Assembly (NCBI GenBank): GCA_019425045.1 | Contig: JAHYYI010000029.1 | Span: 1-22,427 of the forward strand | Origin: Collinsella sp. | GTDB taxonomy: Bacteria; Actinomycetota; Coriobacteriia; Coriobacteriales; Coriobacteriaceae | Reading direction: 5' to 3' | Length of the DNA: 22,427 bases | Shown here: positions 14,107-22,280 of the stretch, one piece after another | Numbering within the stretch: position 1 is the stretch's first letter | Layout: each line of letters starts with the position of its first letter | Notes under the pieces: generated by a model | Database searches by the model: none | What the model saw: only the letters and a program-made list of their open reading frames with translations | Told to the model about the DNA's origin: nothing | Position numbers and translations under genes: made by a program

Positions 14107-15342
14107 TTGACCGCCGCAACCACGCCTAAAAGTAAGTCAACCGCCGCCGCGCTCTCCCCCGCGCGCACCAAGCTCTGCCTGGCGCTGCTCGTGCTGTTGG
14201 GATTCTCGCTCGGCTGCTCCGAGTTCGTGGTCATCGGTATCGAAAGCGACTTGGCAACGGAACTCGGCATATCGCTTGCCACCGCGGGTCAGCTCATCAG
14301 CGTGTTCGCGCTGGTCTACGCTATCGCCACGCCGGTGCTCGCGCTCAGCACGGGGCGGTTCCGCCGCTACCAGCTGCTCGTGTGCTACAGCATTGTCTTT
14401 GTGCTCGGCAACCTGGTCATGGCGTTGGCGCCCAACTTCCAGGTACTGTTTATCTCGCGCATTGTCCTGGGCTCTGTCTCGGGCGCACTGCTCGCCGTGG
14501 GCGTGACGTACATCCCCGAGCTGCTGTCCCCGCAGCAAACTTCGCTTGCCATCTCGGTGGTATATGGTGCGTTTTCCGTGGCAATGGTCTTTGTCACTTC
14601 GATTGGCAAGTTTGTGGCCGACACGCTCGACTGGCACGTTGCCATGTACGGCACGCTGACCTTTGCCGTTCTGATCTGCGGAGCGCTCGTGGCGTTTATG
14701 CCGCGCGCTGGGCAAACCGACGAGCCTGCCACCTTTCGCGAGCAGGCGGGTCTGCTGCGCGAGCCGAGCATTATCACCGGCATGCTCATCTTTTTGTTTG
14801 GCGTGGGGTCGGTCTACGTTTTCTACGGCTACGTGACGCCTTATCTTGAGCAGGTGCTGGGCATGGGCACGGTCGAAGCCAGTACCACGCTTATGGCCTA
14901 CGGCGTGTTCTGCCTGATCTCGAACATCCTGGGCGGATGGATCGACGCGCGTTTTGGCATGAAGGCACTGCTTGTGACGTTTGTGCTGCAGGCTGCGGCG
15001 TTACTCGGGTTGTTTGCTGTGGGCGGCACTATGCCGCTCGCGCTGGCCTTTGTCTTTAGCCTGGCGATGCTCATGTACCTGTTCTCGGTCTCATGCATCA
15101 CGCACTTTATGGACGTGGCACGCAGCCGCCATCCCAAGTCGATGGTACTCGCAAGTTCGGTTGAGCCCATGGCGTTTAACGTCGGTATCTCGTTTGGCAC
15201 CGCAGTGGGCGGCGCCGTGGTAAGCAGCATTGGCATTGCGTACGTGGGTGCCGTGGGCGCCGCGTTCTCGCTTGTGGCCTGGATGCTCACGCTGGTGACG
15301 ATTAAGTTGGCTCGCTGGGAGCGCAAGCGGGCGAGGGCGTAG
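14107..15342 (+). CDS. MFS efflux transporter (DHA1, AraJ/SotB-like)
   Basis: A 411-residue inner-membrane transporter with twelve hydrophobic segments. The N-terminal pattern FSLGCSEFVVIGIESDLA, then ISLATAGQLISVFALVYA in the next segment and RFRRYQLL in the first cytoplasmic loop, fits the DHA1 sugar/arabinose-efflux group. The C-terminus is basic (WERKRARA). The TTG at 14107 is chosen because GGAG lies 8 nt upstream; a GTG at 14098 overlaps that site and has none of its own. It is divergent from the LpdD-Nudix gene across about 160 bp, so the two may share regulation, perhaps exporting an aromatic product. The substrate is unknown. Confidence 0.85.
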   Translation: MTAATTPKSKSTAAALSPARTKLCLALLVLLGFSLGCSEFVVIGIESDLATELGISLATAGQLISVFALVYAIATPVLALSTGRFRRYQLLVCYSIVFVLGNLVMALAPNFQVLFISRIVLGSVSGALLAVGVTYIPELLSPQQTSLAISVVYGAFSVAMVFVTSIGKFVADTLDWHVAMYGTLTFAVLICGALVAFMPRAGQTDEPATFREQAGLLREPSIITGMLIFLFGVGSVYVFYGYVTPYLEQVLGMGTVEASTTLMAYGVFCLISNILGGWIDARFGMKALLVTFVLQAAALLGLFAVGGTMPLALAFVFSLAMLMYLFSVSCITHFMDVARSRHPKSMVLASSVEPMAFNVGISFGTAVGGAVVSSIGIAYVGAVGAAFSLVAWMLTLVTIKLARWERKRARA

Positions 15343-15399
15343 GCGCAGGCGTAGATGCGATACTCGAGCTCGATGATGACGATCGAAAGGAAACCGCAT

Positions 15400-15846
15400 A
15401 TGCAACGCGTACTGTTTATCTGCTACGGCAACATCTGTCGCTCGACGATGGCCGAGTCGGTGTTTACCGAGCTCGTGCGCCGCGCTGGGCGCGAGGCGGA
15501 GTTTGTCATCGATTCCGCGGCGACCTCAACTGAAGAGATTGGCAACCCGCCGCATCATGGCACGGTCGCCAAGCTGCGCGAAGTCGGGATTCCCGTCGTT
15601 GCCCATCGCGCGCGCCAGGTGCGTCGCGCGGAGTATGGCGACTGGGATCACATTGTCTATATGGATGCTGAGAACGCGCGCGGCCTGCGTCGCATCTTTG
15701 GCGACGACCCCGACGACAAGATTACGCGCTTGCTCGATTGGACCGAGCGCCCCGGCGACGTGGCCGATCCCTGGTACACCGGCAACTTCGATGCCACCTA
15801 CCGCGACGTGCTCGACGGTTGCACTGCTATGCTCGAGCAGTTGTAA
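15400..15846 (+). CDS. low-molecular-weight protein-tyrosine phosphatase
   Basis: A 148-residue cytoplasmic phosphatase that removes phosphate from tyrosine residues through a cysteinyl-phosphate. The P-loop C8-YGNIC-R14-S is at the N-terminus, as the family requires, and the general-acid aspartate is D123 in DPWYTGNF. Length is standard. AAAGGAAA precedes the ATG at 15400. It starts 57 bp after the MFS stop without a terminator between them, so it is likely co-transcribed. In bacteria such enzymes often act on exopolysaccharide tyrosine kinases, but no such kinase is nearby. Confidence 0.92.
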   Translation: MQRVLFICYGNICRSTMAESVFTELVRRAGREAEFVIDSAATSTEEIGNPPHHGTVAKLREVGIPVVAHRARQVRRAEYGDWDHIVYMDAENARGLRRIFGDDPDDKITRLLDWTERPGDVADPWYTGNFDATYRDVLDGCTAMLEQL

Positions 15847-15848
15847 TC

Positions 15849-15894
15849 GATGAAATGCAGAGTTTTTAGAGCCGCAAATCGGATGAAATGCAGA
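15849..15894 (+). repeat. two 13-bp direct repeats after the phosphatase gene
   Basis: GATGAAATGCAGA occurs at 15849-15861 and 15882-15894, 33 nt apart, starting 3 nt past the stop codon. With only two units it is not an array. A weak GCCTA/TAGGC hairpin follows at 15933-15946. Confidence 0.6.
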
Positions 15895-15980
15895 AATTTG
15901 ACCTTGCTCGCGCACAGAACAACGACGACAACGCCTAAGCATAGGCATAAGCGAAGTCGGAATTCCCATATACAAATCGA

Positions 15981-16040
15981 GCGTGGTTTTTCTCCCACTT
16001 TGAGCGTTCAAGCGCGCTCTAAACGGGAGAAAATCCACGC
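15981..16040. repeat. 60-bp palindrome between convergent genes
   Basis: The arms GCGTGGTTTTTCTCCC and GGGAGAAAATCCACGC pair with one mismatch. An inner TTGAGCG-type stem continues on the same centre. It begins 4 nt past the stop of the small minus-strand gene. No T-tail is present in either direction. Confidence 0.8.
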
Positions 16041-16044
16041 CCAA

Positions 16045-16374
16045 CTACTCGTCAACGATCTCGGCAAGCCAGACGTTCAGCGTATCGACCTCGGGGCAGC
16101 AGAACTTTGCCGTACCAGGCTCGTTGCCAGGCACGGTACCGCCATAGCGTAGGATGTCGATATAGGGAAAGCCCACGTGACAGGCCATGGCGCACATCTT
16201 GCCGCGGTCTCGGTCGAAGTCAAAAACGTCGCCCGGCTTGTGACCATGGTGGCAGCGGCACGCACCCAGCTGGTCCACGCAGCTCACGCGGATATGCGGA
16301 CGCTTGCCGCGCGGTGCGCCGAGCGGCCTGTTCTCGCCCGCAGGCTTGACGCCGCCCTCGCCAGCATTACTCAT
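16045..16374 (-). CDS. small TIGR04076-like protein, function unknown
   Basis: A 109-residue protein rich in cysteine and histidine. From about residue 25 it follows the pattern of the TIGR04076 family: RVSCVDQLGACRCHHGHKPG, then a DVFDF segment, GKMCAMACHVGFPYIDILRYGG and a late CCPE. The conserved Cys/His residues could bind a metal, but no function is established. The ATG at 16374 overlaps the pyridoxamine kinase stop by 8 bp (ATGAGTAA), so translation is coupled. A TTG at 16380 is an alternative start. A link to vitamin B6 metabolism rests only on this arrangement. Confidence 0.75.
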   Translation of the reverse strand: MSNAGEGGVKPAGENRPLGAPRGKRPHIRVSCVDQLGACRCHHGHKPGDVFDFDRDRGKMCAMACHVGFPYIDILRYGGTVPGNEPGTAKFCCPEVDTLNVWLAEIVDE

Positions 16375-17191
16375 GGTCAATCACATCCAGGCAGGCCTCG
16401 ATGGGAAGGCCGGCGGACTTATCCTCCTGGTCGGCATTGCGCTCGATAAGCTCAGCCACCACGCGCATGGCGTCGGCTGTGGCGCGCTGCAGACTCCAAC
16501 CTGCCATAACGCGGCCGACAAGCACCGCCGAGAACGTGTCGCCCGTGCCCGGGAAATAAACCGGAATGAGCTCAAAGGGAATCGTGAAGTACTCCCCCGC
16601 CACATGGTCGTAACCGATAACCGCGTTCGTGCCATTGACCACGGCGCTCGTAATGACCACCGACTTGGCACCCAGCTCGCGCACGGCGTCCACAAGAGTG
16701 CGGGCCTCGTCGGGTGTAATTTGCTCGGCGATAGGCGTATCGGTGAGCAGACAGGCCTCGGTGTAGTTGGGAACCGCGTAGTCGGCGCACTCGAGCAGGT
16801 GCCTCATGAGACCGATCGTGGACTCGGGCACGCCCGCATAGAGCTTGCCGTTGTCACCCATGATGGGGTCGACGAACACCTTGGTGCCCTTTTGCGCACG
16901 GCGGTGGCAAAAGTCCGAAATGATGCGCGTCTCTTCCTCGGTCACGATAAAGCCGGTCGAGATGGCGTCGAACTCAAAGCCGAGCTCTTCCCAGATGGCA
17001 AGACTCTGACGCACGTACTCCGTGGTGTCGTGGATGTAGAACTTGGGATAGTTGAGCGTATCGGACACAAGTGCCGTCGGCAGATTGTGGATACGGTAAC
17101 CCATGTGCGACAGCACCGGCAGCATGGCGGAAAGCGCGACTTTGCCGTAACCGCACATATCGTTGATCAGCAGCAGCTGAGTATTCTTCAT
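16367..17191 (-). CDS. pdxY: pyridoxamine/pyridoxal kinase (PdxY-like, ribokinase fold)
   Basis: A 274-residue cytoplasmic kinase that phosphorylates B6 vitamers in the salvage route to pyridoxal phosphate. Family features are NDMCGYGKVALSAMLPVLS (10-28), the FVDPIMGDNGKLY stretch (106-118), PNYTEA (141-146) and the PGTGDTFSA anion hole with catalytic D218. Length matches PdxY/PdxK. GGGAG precedes the ATG at 17191; an upstream in-frame start at 17260 lacks a site. It is co-transcribed with the overlapping small gene. Confidence 0.88.
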   Translation of the reverse strand: MKNTQLLLINDMCGYGKVALSAMLPVLSHMGYRIHNLPTALVSDTLNYPKFYIHDTTEYVRQSLAIWEELGFEFDAISTGFIVTEEETRIISDFCHRRAQKGTKVFVDPIMGDNGKLYAGVPESTIGLMRHLLECADYAVPNYTEACLLTDTPIAEQITPDEARTLVDAVRELGAKSVVITSAVVNGTNAVIGYDHVAGEYFTIPFELIPVYFPGTGDTFSAVLVGRVMAGWSLQRATADAMRVVAELIERNADQEDKSAGLPIEACLDVIDHE

Positions 17192-17371
17192 GAGGGTCTC
17201 CCTTGTTTCGGGTGCGGCGCGGCAGCACCACAGTGCGACTAAGTGTAGCGCAGGAGGCATCGTGAGCGGTCGCTAGGGTCGCGAAGAGCGCATTGTTGCG
17301 GATAGGTTTCGGAAATGGGGACTGTTTGCTCCATAACGGCCTAGTTGATACTACTCATATAGTGCCATTTC
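17192..17371. other. left part of the 662-bp pdxY-marR intergenic region
   Basis: It holds the upstream region of the kinase gene, with a weak minus-strand TACACT at 17242-17247 and no clear -35. A stretch near 17331-17345 (AACGGCCTAGTTG) resembles the left edge of the window (AACGGCCTATTTG, 9-21), which may be another dispersed repeat. No coding sequence seen. Confidence 0.4.
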
Positions 17372-17523
17372 AAAACTATGCCTATTTACTACGTTTAACC
17401 GCCCACCTCCAACCACAACAAATTTCGCTCCGACAAAACCGCAGGTAGATAGCTTGCGCTTTTTCAGAAACAGCTGTTGTGGTCGGGGATGCCGGATTCA
17501 TCGTAGTAATTAGGCATAGTTTT
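17372..17523. repeat. 152-bp imperfect palindrome
   Basis: Outer 22-bp arms (17372-17393 and 17502-17523; AAAACTATGCCTA and its complement) differ at one position. An inner pair (17409-17420 and 17475-17486; CCAACCACAACA type) shares exactly the same centre. Between and inside these arms pairing is weak. It could be a MITE-like element, a cruciform or a structured RNA. Confidence 0.8.
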
Positions 17524-17562
17524 TGGCGAGGCCGCTTCGAAAGGCGTCATCGCAGCCCAAAG

Positions 17563-17594
17563 TAATCCCTTTTCCTCCGTCCCCAAGGGATCAC
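17563..17594. repeat. short dispersed repeat, second copy of the M20 insert
   Basis: It matches 352-383 at 27 of 32 positions, with the core TTTTCCTCCGTCCCC identical. Its ends form AATCCC/GGGAT-type arms. Confidence 0.65.
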
Positions 17595-17644
17595 ATGCAC
17601 CGAAGCGGACCGTGGCGGAATCACATGTTGAGGACGGACAGCGA

Positions 17645-17711
17645 AAACGCTCCTAAGCGAGCAAGGTGGCGTGAAAGAGGAGGGCATAGGCCTTGCCGCT
17701 TAGGAGCGTTT
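17645..17711. repeat. 67-bp hairpin upstream of marR
   Basis: AAACGCTCCTAAGCG pairs perfectly with 17697-17711, and a GCAAGG/CCTTGC stem continues after one bulged base. The 24-nt loop contains AGAGGAGG. It lies upstream of the marR promoter, so it is not in that transcript's leader. Confidence 0.75.
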
Positions 17712-17724
17712 GCAGCGTCGAGCG

Positions 17725-17752
17725 GTTACGGCGTTTGGTAAAACGCCGTAAC
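17725..17752. repeat. 28-bp perfect hairpin upstream of marR
   Basis: Perfect 12-bp arms (GTTACGGCGTTT and complement) surround a 4-nt loop, 18 bp before the -35 box. No T-run follows. It could insulate the promoter or bind a regulator. Confidence 0.75.
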
Positions 17753-17769
17753 TTAATAAGTTTGGTACC

Positions 17770-17798
17770 TTGACATTGATTTCTCACGCTCCTAAATT
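17770..17798 (+). promoter_or_regulatory. sigma-70 promoter of the marR-ABC exporter operon
   Basis: A perfect TTGACA (17770-17775), a 17-nt spacer and TAAATT (17793-17798) place the start site near 17805, leaving a leader of about 49 nt with AAAGGAG before the marR ATG. Confidence 0.75.
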
Positions 17799-17832
17799 GG
17801 TTAGGCACAAAACAATTACACTACCTAACTAA
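17791..17832. promoter_or_regulatory. candidate MarR operator region
   Basis: CCTAA-ATTGG-TTAGG (17791-17805) overlaps the -10 box and the start site. A further half-site, CCTAACTAA (17824-17832), makes an inverted pair with TTGGTTAGG (17797-17805). The position suits autorepression by the MarR protein encoded next. Confidence 0.5.
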
Positions 17833-17853
17833 AGAAAGGAGCAACACTAATTC

Positions 17854-18360
17854 ATGTGCGATGAACCTCTTAACCTTTGTTCGCATGAGCCCGGCGGCGA
17901 CCCGTCACAGCCTGCGGATGTACCCGAAGCGGTTAGCTCAGAAGACAAGCTTGCCAAGCGCATCCTCAATAATCTGGGCTTTTGCGGCCATTACATGCAC
18001 TTTCATGGCGGAGGCGTATCCGGCAAGGCGCCCATCATCTGCCTGCTGGCCAAGCAACCCGGCGGCGAGATGTCGCAGCAGGAGCTCGGCATGCACTTCG
18101 ACCTCAAGCCGGGATCGCTTTCCGAGATCCTGTCCAAGCTCGAGCTCAACGGCCTCATCGAGCGCAGCCGTAACCCCAAGGATCGACGGCAGCTCACCAT
18201 TCGCCTGACCGAAACCGGCCGGGAAAACGCCCGCATCGACCAGGCGGCCCGCATTCGCTTTAGAGAGCAAGCCTTTAGTGCCCTCACCCACGACGAGCGC
18301 GAGCGGCTCGCCGAAATGCTCGAGAAAATCCGTGTAACCTGGGAGGAACTGGATGATTAA
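17854..18360 (+). CDS. MarR family transcriptional regulator
   Basis: A 168-residue winged-helix repressor, likely acting as a dimer that releases DNA when it binds a small molecule. The recognition region spans about 60-100 (SQQELGMHFDLKPGSLSEIL) and the wing shows the family hallmark NPKDRRQLTIRLTETG (107-122). The N-terminal 30 residues are a flexible Pro/Glu-rich tail. AAAGGAG lies 12 nt before the ATG, a rather long spacing. Its stop overlaps the first ABC gene by 8 bp (ATGATTAA). It probably controls the exporter and itself through the CCTAA/TTAGG site at its promoter. Confidence 0.92.
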   Translation: MCDEPLNLCSHEPGGDPSQPADVPEAVSSEDKLAKRILNNLGFCGHYMHFHGGGVSGKAPIICLLAKQPGGEMSQQELGMHFDLKPGSLSEILSKLELNGLIERSRNPKDRRQLTIRLTETGRENARIDQAARIRFREQAFSALTHDERERLAEMLEKIRVTWEELDD

Positions 18361-20167
18361 AACCCTCATGGGCAGCATCCGCGACTATATGAAAGTCACC
18401 GTTGCCACGCCGTTGCTCGTGCTTGGCGAGGTGCTCTGCGAGATGCTGATTCCATTTATCACCGCCAACCTGATCGACGCCATCAAAGACGGCGCCACCG
18501 TAGCCGAGATGCTTCCCACCGCGGGCCTTTTGGTGCTCATCGCGCTGACATCGCTTGCTTTTGGCGCCGCGGCAGGCATCACCTGCAGCCATGCGAGCTG
18601 CGGCTTCGCCAAGAACCTGCGTCACGACCTGTTCTACAAAATCCAGACGTTCAGCTTTGCCAACATCGATGAGTTCTCGAGCTCATCGCTCGTCACGCGC
18701 CTGACCACCGATATCAACAACGTGCAGCAGGCCTTTATGATGATCATCCGTATCGCCGTGCGCGCGCCGCTGGTATTGATCTTCGCCTTTACCATGGCGT
18801 TTATCATGGGCGGCAACGTCGCCATGGTCTACCTGGTCATCATTCCGCTGTTGGGCTTTGGACTGTTCTTTATCATCTTTAAGGTGCGCCCCATCTTCTC
18901 GCGCGTGTTCCACAAGTACGATGCCCTTAACGAGTCCGTCGAGGAAAACGTCACCGGCATGCGCGTGGTCAAGAGCTATGTGCGCGAAGACTTTGAGAAG
19001 GAGAAGTTCGCGACCGCCGCGCGCGACGTCCAGATGGACTTCACCCGCGCCGAGAAGCTGCTCGCCTTTAACAACCCCATGATGAACATCTGCGTCAACG
19101 GCGCGTTTGTCGTCATCATCTACCTGGGCTCCAAGCTCATCATCACGAGCCAGGGTACGCTGTTCGACGTGGGCCAGCTCTCCTCGACCTTTACCTATGG
19201 TTTCCAGATTCTCATGAGCCTGATGCAGCTGTCGATGATCTTTGTCATGGTGACCATGGCCGACGAATCGGCACACCGCATTGCCGAGGTGCTGGCCGCC
19301 GAGCCCACGATCGCCGATCCGACCGAGCCCGTACTCGAGGTTGCCGACGGTTCCATCGACTTTGACCACGTGAGCTTTAAGTATTCCAAGCATGCGAAGC
19401 GCCAGGCGCTCGACGATATCGACCTGCACATTACGAGCGGCGAGACCATCGGCATCATCGGCGGCACCGGCTCGGCCAAGTCCACGCTCGTTAACCTCAT
19501 CGCCCGCCTGTACGACACCACCGAAGGCGCTGTGCGCGTGGGCGGCGTGGACGTGCGCGACTACGACCTGGACGCGCTGCGTCACCAGGTCGCCATGGTG
19601 CTGCAGAAAAACGTGCTGTTTAGCGGCACCATCGCCGAGAACCTGCGTTGGGGCGACCCGAACGCCACCGACGAGGAAGTCCGCGAGGCAGCGCATCTGG
19701 CCTGCGCCGACGAGTTTGTCGACGGTTTCCCCAAGGGCTACGACACCTGGATCGAACAGGGCGGCTCTAATGTTTCGGGCGGTCAGAAGCAGCGCCTGTG
19801 CATTGCACGCGCCCTGCTGCGTCGCCCCAAGATCTTGATCCTGGACGACTCCACCAGCGCCGTCGACACCAAGACCGACGCCAAGATCCGCGCAGGGCTG
19901 GCAAGCTATCTGCCCAACACGACCAAGCTCATCATCGCCCAGCGCATCAGCTCCGTGCAGGACGCAGACCGCATCATCGTCATGGAGGGCGGCCGTATCG
20001 CGCAGATCGGCAACCATGACGAGCTACTCAAGACGAGCGAGATCTACCGCGAGACCTTTACCTCGCAAAACAAGATGTCTGCCGAGGGCGAAGGGGCCGT
20101 CGAGGCCGACACCGAGGCATCCGCAACGCAAGCTCAGACCCAGGAAGGAGGCGAGGCACATGAGTAA
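18353..20167 (+). CDS. ABC half-exporter, degenerate-site subunit
   Basis: A 604-residue membrane protein with six N-terminal transmembrane segments and a C-terminal ATPase domain. Walker A reads GGTGSAKST (370-378), with alanine where the last glycycle glycine is usual. The signature VSGGQKQR starts at V474. Walker B is ILILDD, with D499 replacing the catalytic glutamate. This fits the non-catalytic partner of heterodimeric type IV exporters such as TM287/288 or BmrCD. The C-terminus ends in an acidic Glu/Ala/Gln tail. It overlaps marR by 8 bp and the next half-exporter by 8 bp, so expression of all three is tightly coupled. The likely role is drug or peptide export. Confidence 0.93.
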   Translation: MIKTLMGSIRDYMKVTVATPLLVLGEVLCEMLIPFITANLIDAIKDGATVAEMLPTAGLLVLIALTSLAFGAAAGITCSHASCGFAKNLRHDLFYKIQTFSFANIDEFSSSSLVTRLTTDINNVQQAFMMIIRIAVRAPLVLIFAFTMAFIMGGNVAMVYLVIIPLLGFGLFFIIFKVRPIFSRVFHKYDALNESVEENVTGMRVVKSYVREDFEKEKFATAARDVQMDFTRAEKLLAFNNPMMNICVNGAFVVIIYLGSKLIITSQGTLFDVGQLSSTFTYGFQILMSLMQLSMIFVMVTMADESAHRIAEVLAAEPTIADPTEPVLEVADGSIDFDHVSFKYSKHAKRQALDDIDLHITSGETIGIIGGTGSAKSTLVNLIARLYDTTEGAVRVGGVDVRDYDLDALRHQVAMVLQKNVLFSGTIAENLRWGDPNATDEEVREAAHLACADEFVDGFPKGYDTWIEQGGSNVSGGQKQRLCIARALLRRPKILILDDSTSAVDTKTDAKIRAGLASYLPNTTKLIIAQRISSVQDADRIIVMEGGRIAQIGNHDELLKTSEIYRETFTSQNKMSAEGEGAVEADTEASATQAQTQEGGEAHE

Positions 20168-22079
20168 GGCAACGACGGCCGAGCGCGCGCTCAACCGTAA
20201 GGGCGGCACCATGTCGCGCCTCATCAAGACGCTCTTTGGCTTCTATCCCGTGCTTTTGCCCCTTGTCGTCGCCGGCGTGGTGCTCTGCGCCATCATCAAC
20301 TCCATCGGCGCGACCTTCTTGCAGAGCGCCCTGCAGATTATTAGCGAATCGTGGCAGTCGGGCGATTGGGAAGCCGCACAGCCCAAGATTTTGCAGCTTG
20401 TGACCACCCTCGCCTGCATCTACGGCGTCGGCGTCCTGTCCTCGCTCTTCTGGAACCGCGCCATGGCTATCGTCACGCAGGGCTCGCTGGAGAAGCTGCG
20501 CGAGATGATGTTCAACCGCATGCAGGACCTGCCGATCCGCTACTTCGACACGCACCAGCGCGGCGATATCATGAGCCACTACACCAACGACATCGACACG
20601 CTGCGTCAGATGATCAGCCAGTCGCTGCCCAACCTGCTCATGACGATCATCATCATCGTCACGGTGTTCTTTATCATGCTGTACTACAGCGTGTGGATGT
20701 GCCTGGTCATCATCGCCGGCGTCGCCTTTATGACCTTTATGACCAAGCTGCTCGGCTCCAACTCCGCGCGCTTCTTTATTGCGCAGCAGACCGAGCTCGG
20801 CGTGGTCGAGGGCCATATCGAGGAAGTCATGAACGGTCAGAAGGTCGTCAAGGCGTTCTGCCACGAGTCTGCCGCCGAGGCCGATTTTGACGAGCGCAAC
20901 GAAAAGCTCTTCGAGGTCTCGCAGAAGGCCAACATGTACGCCAACATCCTCATGCCCATCCTTATGAACCTGGGTAATCTGCTCTACGTGCTGGTGGCGC
21001 TCGCCGGCGGCATTTTCCTGGCGCTGGGCGTGCCCAACCTGAGCATCTCGGGCATGGCGCTGTCCATCGCCGTCGTGGTGCCGTTCCTTAACATGACCAA
21101 GCAGTTCTGCGGACAGATCGGCCAGATCTCGCAGCAGATCAACGCCGTGGTCATGGGTCTGGCCGGCGCCGACCGCATCTTTGAGCTCATCGATGAGGAG
21201 CCCGAGGCCGACGAAGGCTACGTGACGCTCGTCAACGCACAGGTAAACCCCGAGACCTGGGAGCTCGAGGAGGCCGACCACCATACTGGCATGTGGGCAT
21301 GGAAGCATCCGCACCGTGCAACCGGCGAGATCGAGTACGTACCGCTGCGCGGCGACCTGGTCATGGACAACGTCGACTTTGGCTACACGCCCGACCACGA
21401 GGTGTTGCACGGCGTGTCCGTGTTTGCCAAGCCTGGCCAGAAGGTCGCGTTTGTCGGCGCCACCGGTGCCGGCAAGACGACCATCACCAACCTCATCAAC
21501 CGCTTCTACGACATTGCCGACGGCAAGATCCGCTACGACGGCATCAACGTCAACAAGATTCGCAAGGCAGATCTGCGCCGTTCGCTGGGCGTGGTGCTGC
21601 AGGACGTGAACCTGTTCACCGGCACCGTGATGGACAACATCCGCTACGGCAACCTGAGCGCCACCGACGAGGAGTGCATCGCGGCGGCAAAGCTCGCCGG
21701 CGCCGACGACTTTATCACCCGCCTGCCCGACGGCTACGACACCATGCTTACCGGCAACGGTGCCCAGCTGTCGCAAGGCCAGCGCCAGCTGATTTCGATC
21801 GCCCGCGCTGCCGTCGCCGATCCGCCGGCAATGATTCTGGACGAGGCCACGTCGAGCATCGACACCCGCACCGAGGCCATCGTGCAGGAGGGCATGGACA
21901 AGCTCATGGAGGGCCGCACGACATTTGTCATCGCGCACCGCTTGTCCACCGTACGCAATTCCGACGCGATCATCTGCCTGGACCACGGTCGCATTATCGA
22001 GCGCGGCAACCACGATGAGCTGATCGCCAAGCGCGGGTACTACTACCAGCTGTATACCGGTGCGTTTGAGCTCGAGTAG
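20160..22079 (+). CDS. ABC half-exporter, catalytic subunit
   Basis: A 639-residue partner of the preceding protein, with six transmembrane segments followed by an ATPase domain. Walker A GATGAGKT (433-440) and Walker B MILDEATSSID with catalytic E562 are canonical. The signature is LSQGQ (537-541) instead of LSGGQ. The consensus ATP site would therefore use this Walker pair with the partner's VSGGQ, and the degenerate site the reverse. About 45 extra residues (350-395, with NPETWELEEADHHTG) link the membrane and ATPase domains. The ATG at 20160 overlaps the previous stop (ATGAGTAA) and has AAGGAGG upstream. Confidence 0.93.
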   Translation: MSKATTAERALNRKGGTMSRLIKTLFGFYPVLLPLVVAGVVLCAIINSIGATFLQSALQIISESWQSGDWEAAQPKILQLVTTLACIYGVGVLSSLFWNRAMAIVTQGSLEKLREMMFNRMQDLPIRYFDTHQRGDIMSHYTNDIDTLRQMISQSLPNLLMTIIIIVTVFFIMLYYSVWMCLVIIAGVAFMTFMTKLLGSNSARFFIAQQTELGVVEGHIEEVMNGQKVVKAFCHESAAEADFDERNEKLFEVSQKANMYANILMPILMNLGNLLYVLVALAGGIFLALGVPNLSISGMALSIAVVVPFLNMTKQFCGQIGQISQQINAVVMGLAGADRIFELIDEEPEADEGYVTLVNAQVNPETWELEEADHHTGMWAWKHPHRATGEIEYVPLRGDLVMDNVDFGYTPDHEVLHGVSVFAKPGQKVAFVGATGAGKTTITNLINRFYDIADGKIRYDGINVNKIRKADLRRSLGVVLQDVNLFTGTVMDNIRYGNLSATDEECIAAAKLAGADDFITRLPDGYDTMLTGNGAQLSQGQRQLISIARAAVADPPAMILDEATSSIDTRTEAIVQEGMDKLMEGRTTFVIAHRLSTVRNSDAIICLDHGRIIERGNHDELIAKRGYYYQLYTGAFELE

Positions 22080-22093
22080 GACCGGTTACTGAC

Positions 22094-22201
22094 GGAGGGC
22101 GCCCCGGGGGCGGCGGGGTAATTCCTCCGTGCTCAAACATTCTCGCTGCGCTGCGAAACTGCGCGCGGAGGAAATACCCCGCCGCTCCCGGGGCACCCTC
22201 C
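22094..22201. repeat. 108-bp palindrome after the exporter operon
   Basis: 36-bp arms (22094-22129 and 22166-22201) pair with only three mismatches, and both contain a GCGGCGGGGTA-type core. The 36-nt loop is GC-rich. It begins 15 bp past the exporter stop. It has no T-tail. Confidence 0.85.
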
Positions 22202-22244
22202 TACGCGCAATCAGCCCGTTGTTTAAAACGGAATAAAGGTTAGT

Positions 22245-22280
22245 GAGGCCCTGGCCGTTTGGCCAGGGCCTCGTTTTGTT
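22245..22280 (+). terminator. intrinsic terminator of the marR-ABC operon
   Basis: A perfect 12-bp stem, GAGGCCCTGGCC with its complement around GTTT, is followed by GTTTTGTT on the plus strand. It is the first proper terminator after the second half-exporter, 165 bp downstream. Confidence 0.85.

Noticed and set aside
15849..15894. Possible start of a CRISPR array
   Set aside because: Only two 13-bp units, too short and without a third repeat or cas genes.
20058..22013. Long minus-strand open frame opposite the second half-exporter
   Set aside because: Same shadow effect; the plus-strand frame has complete ABC motifs.
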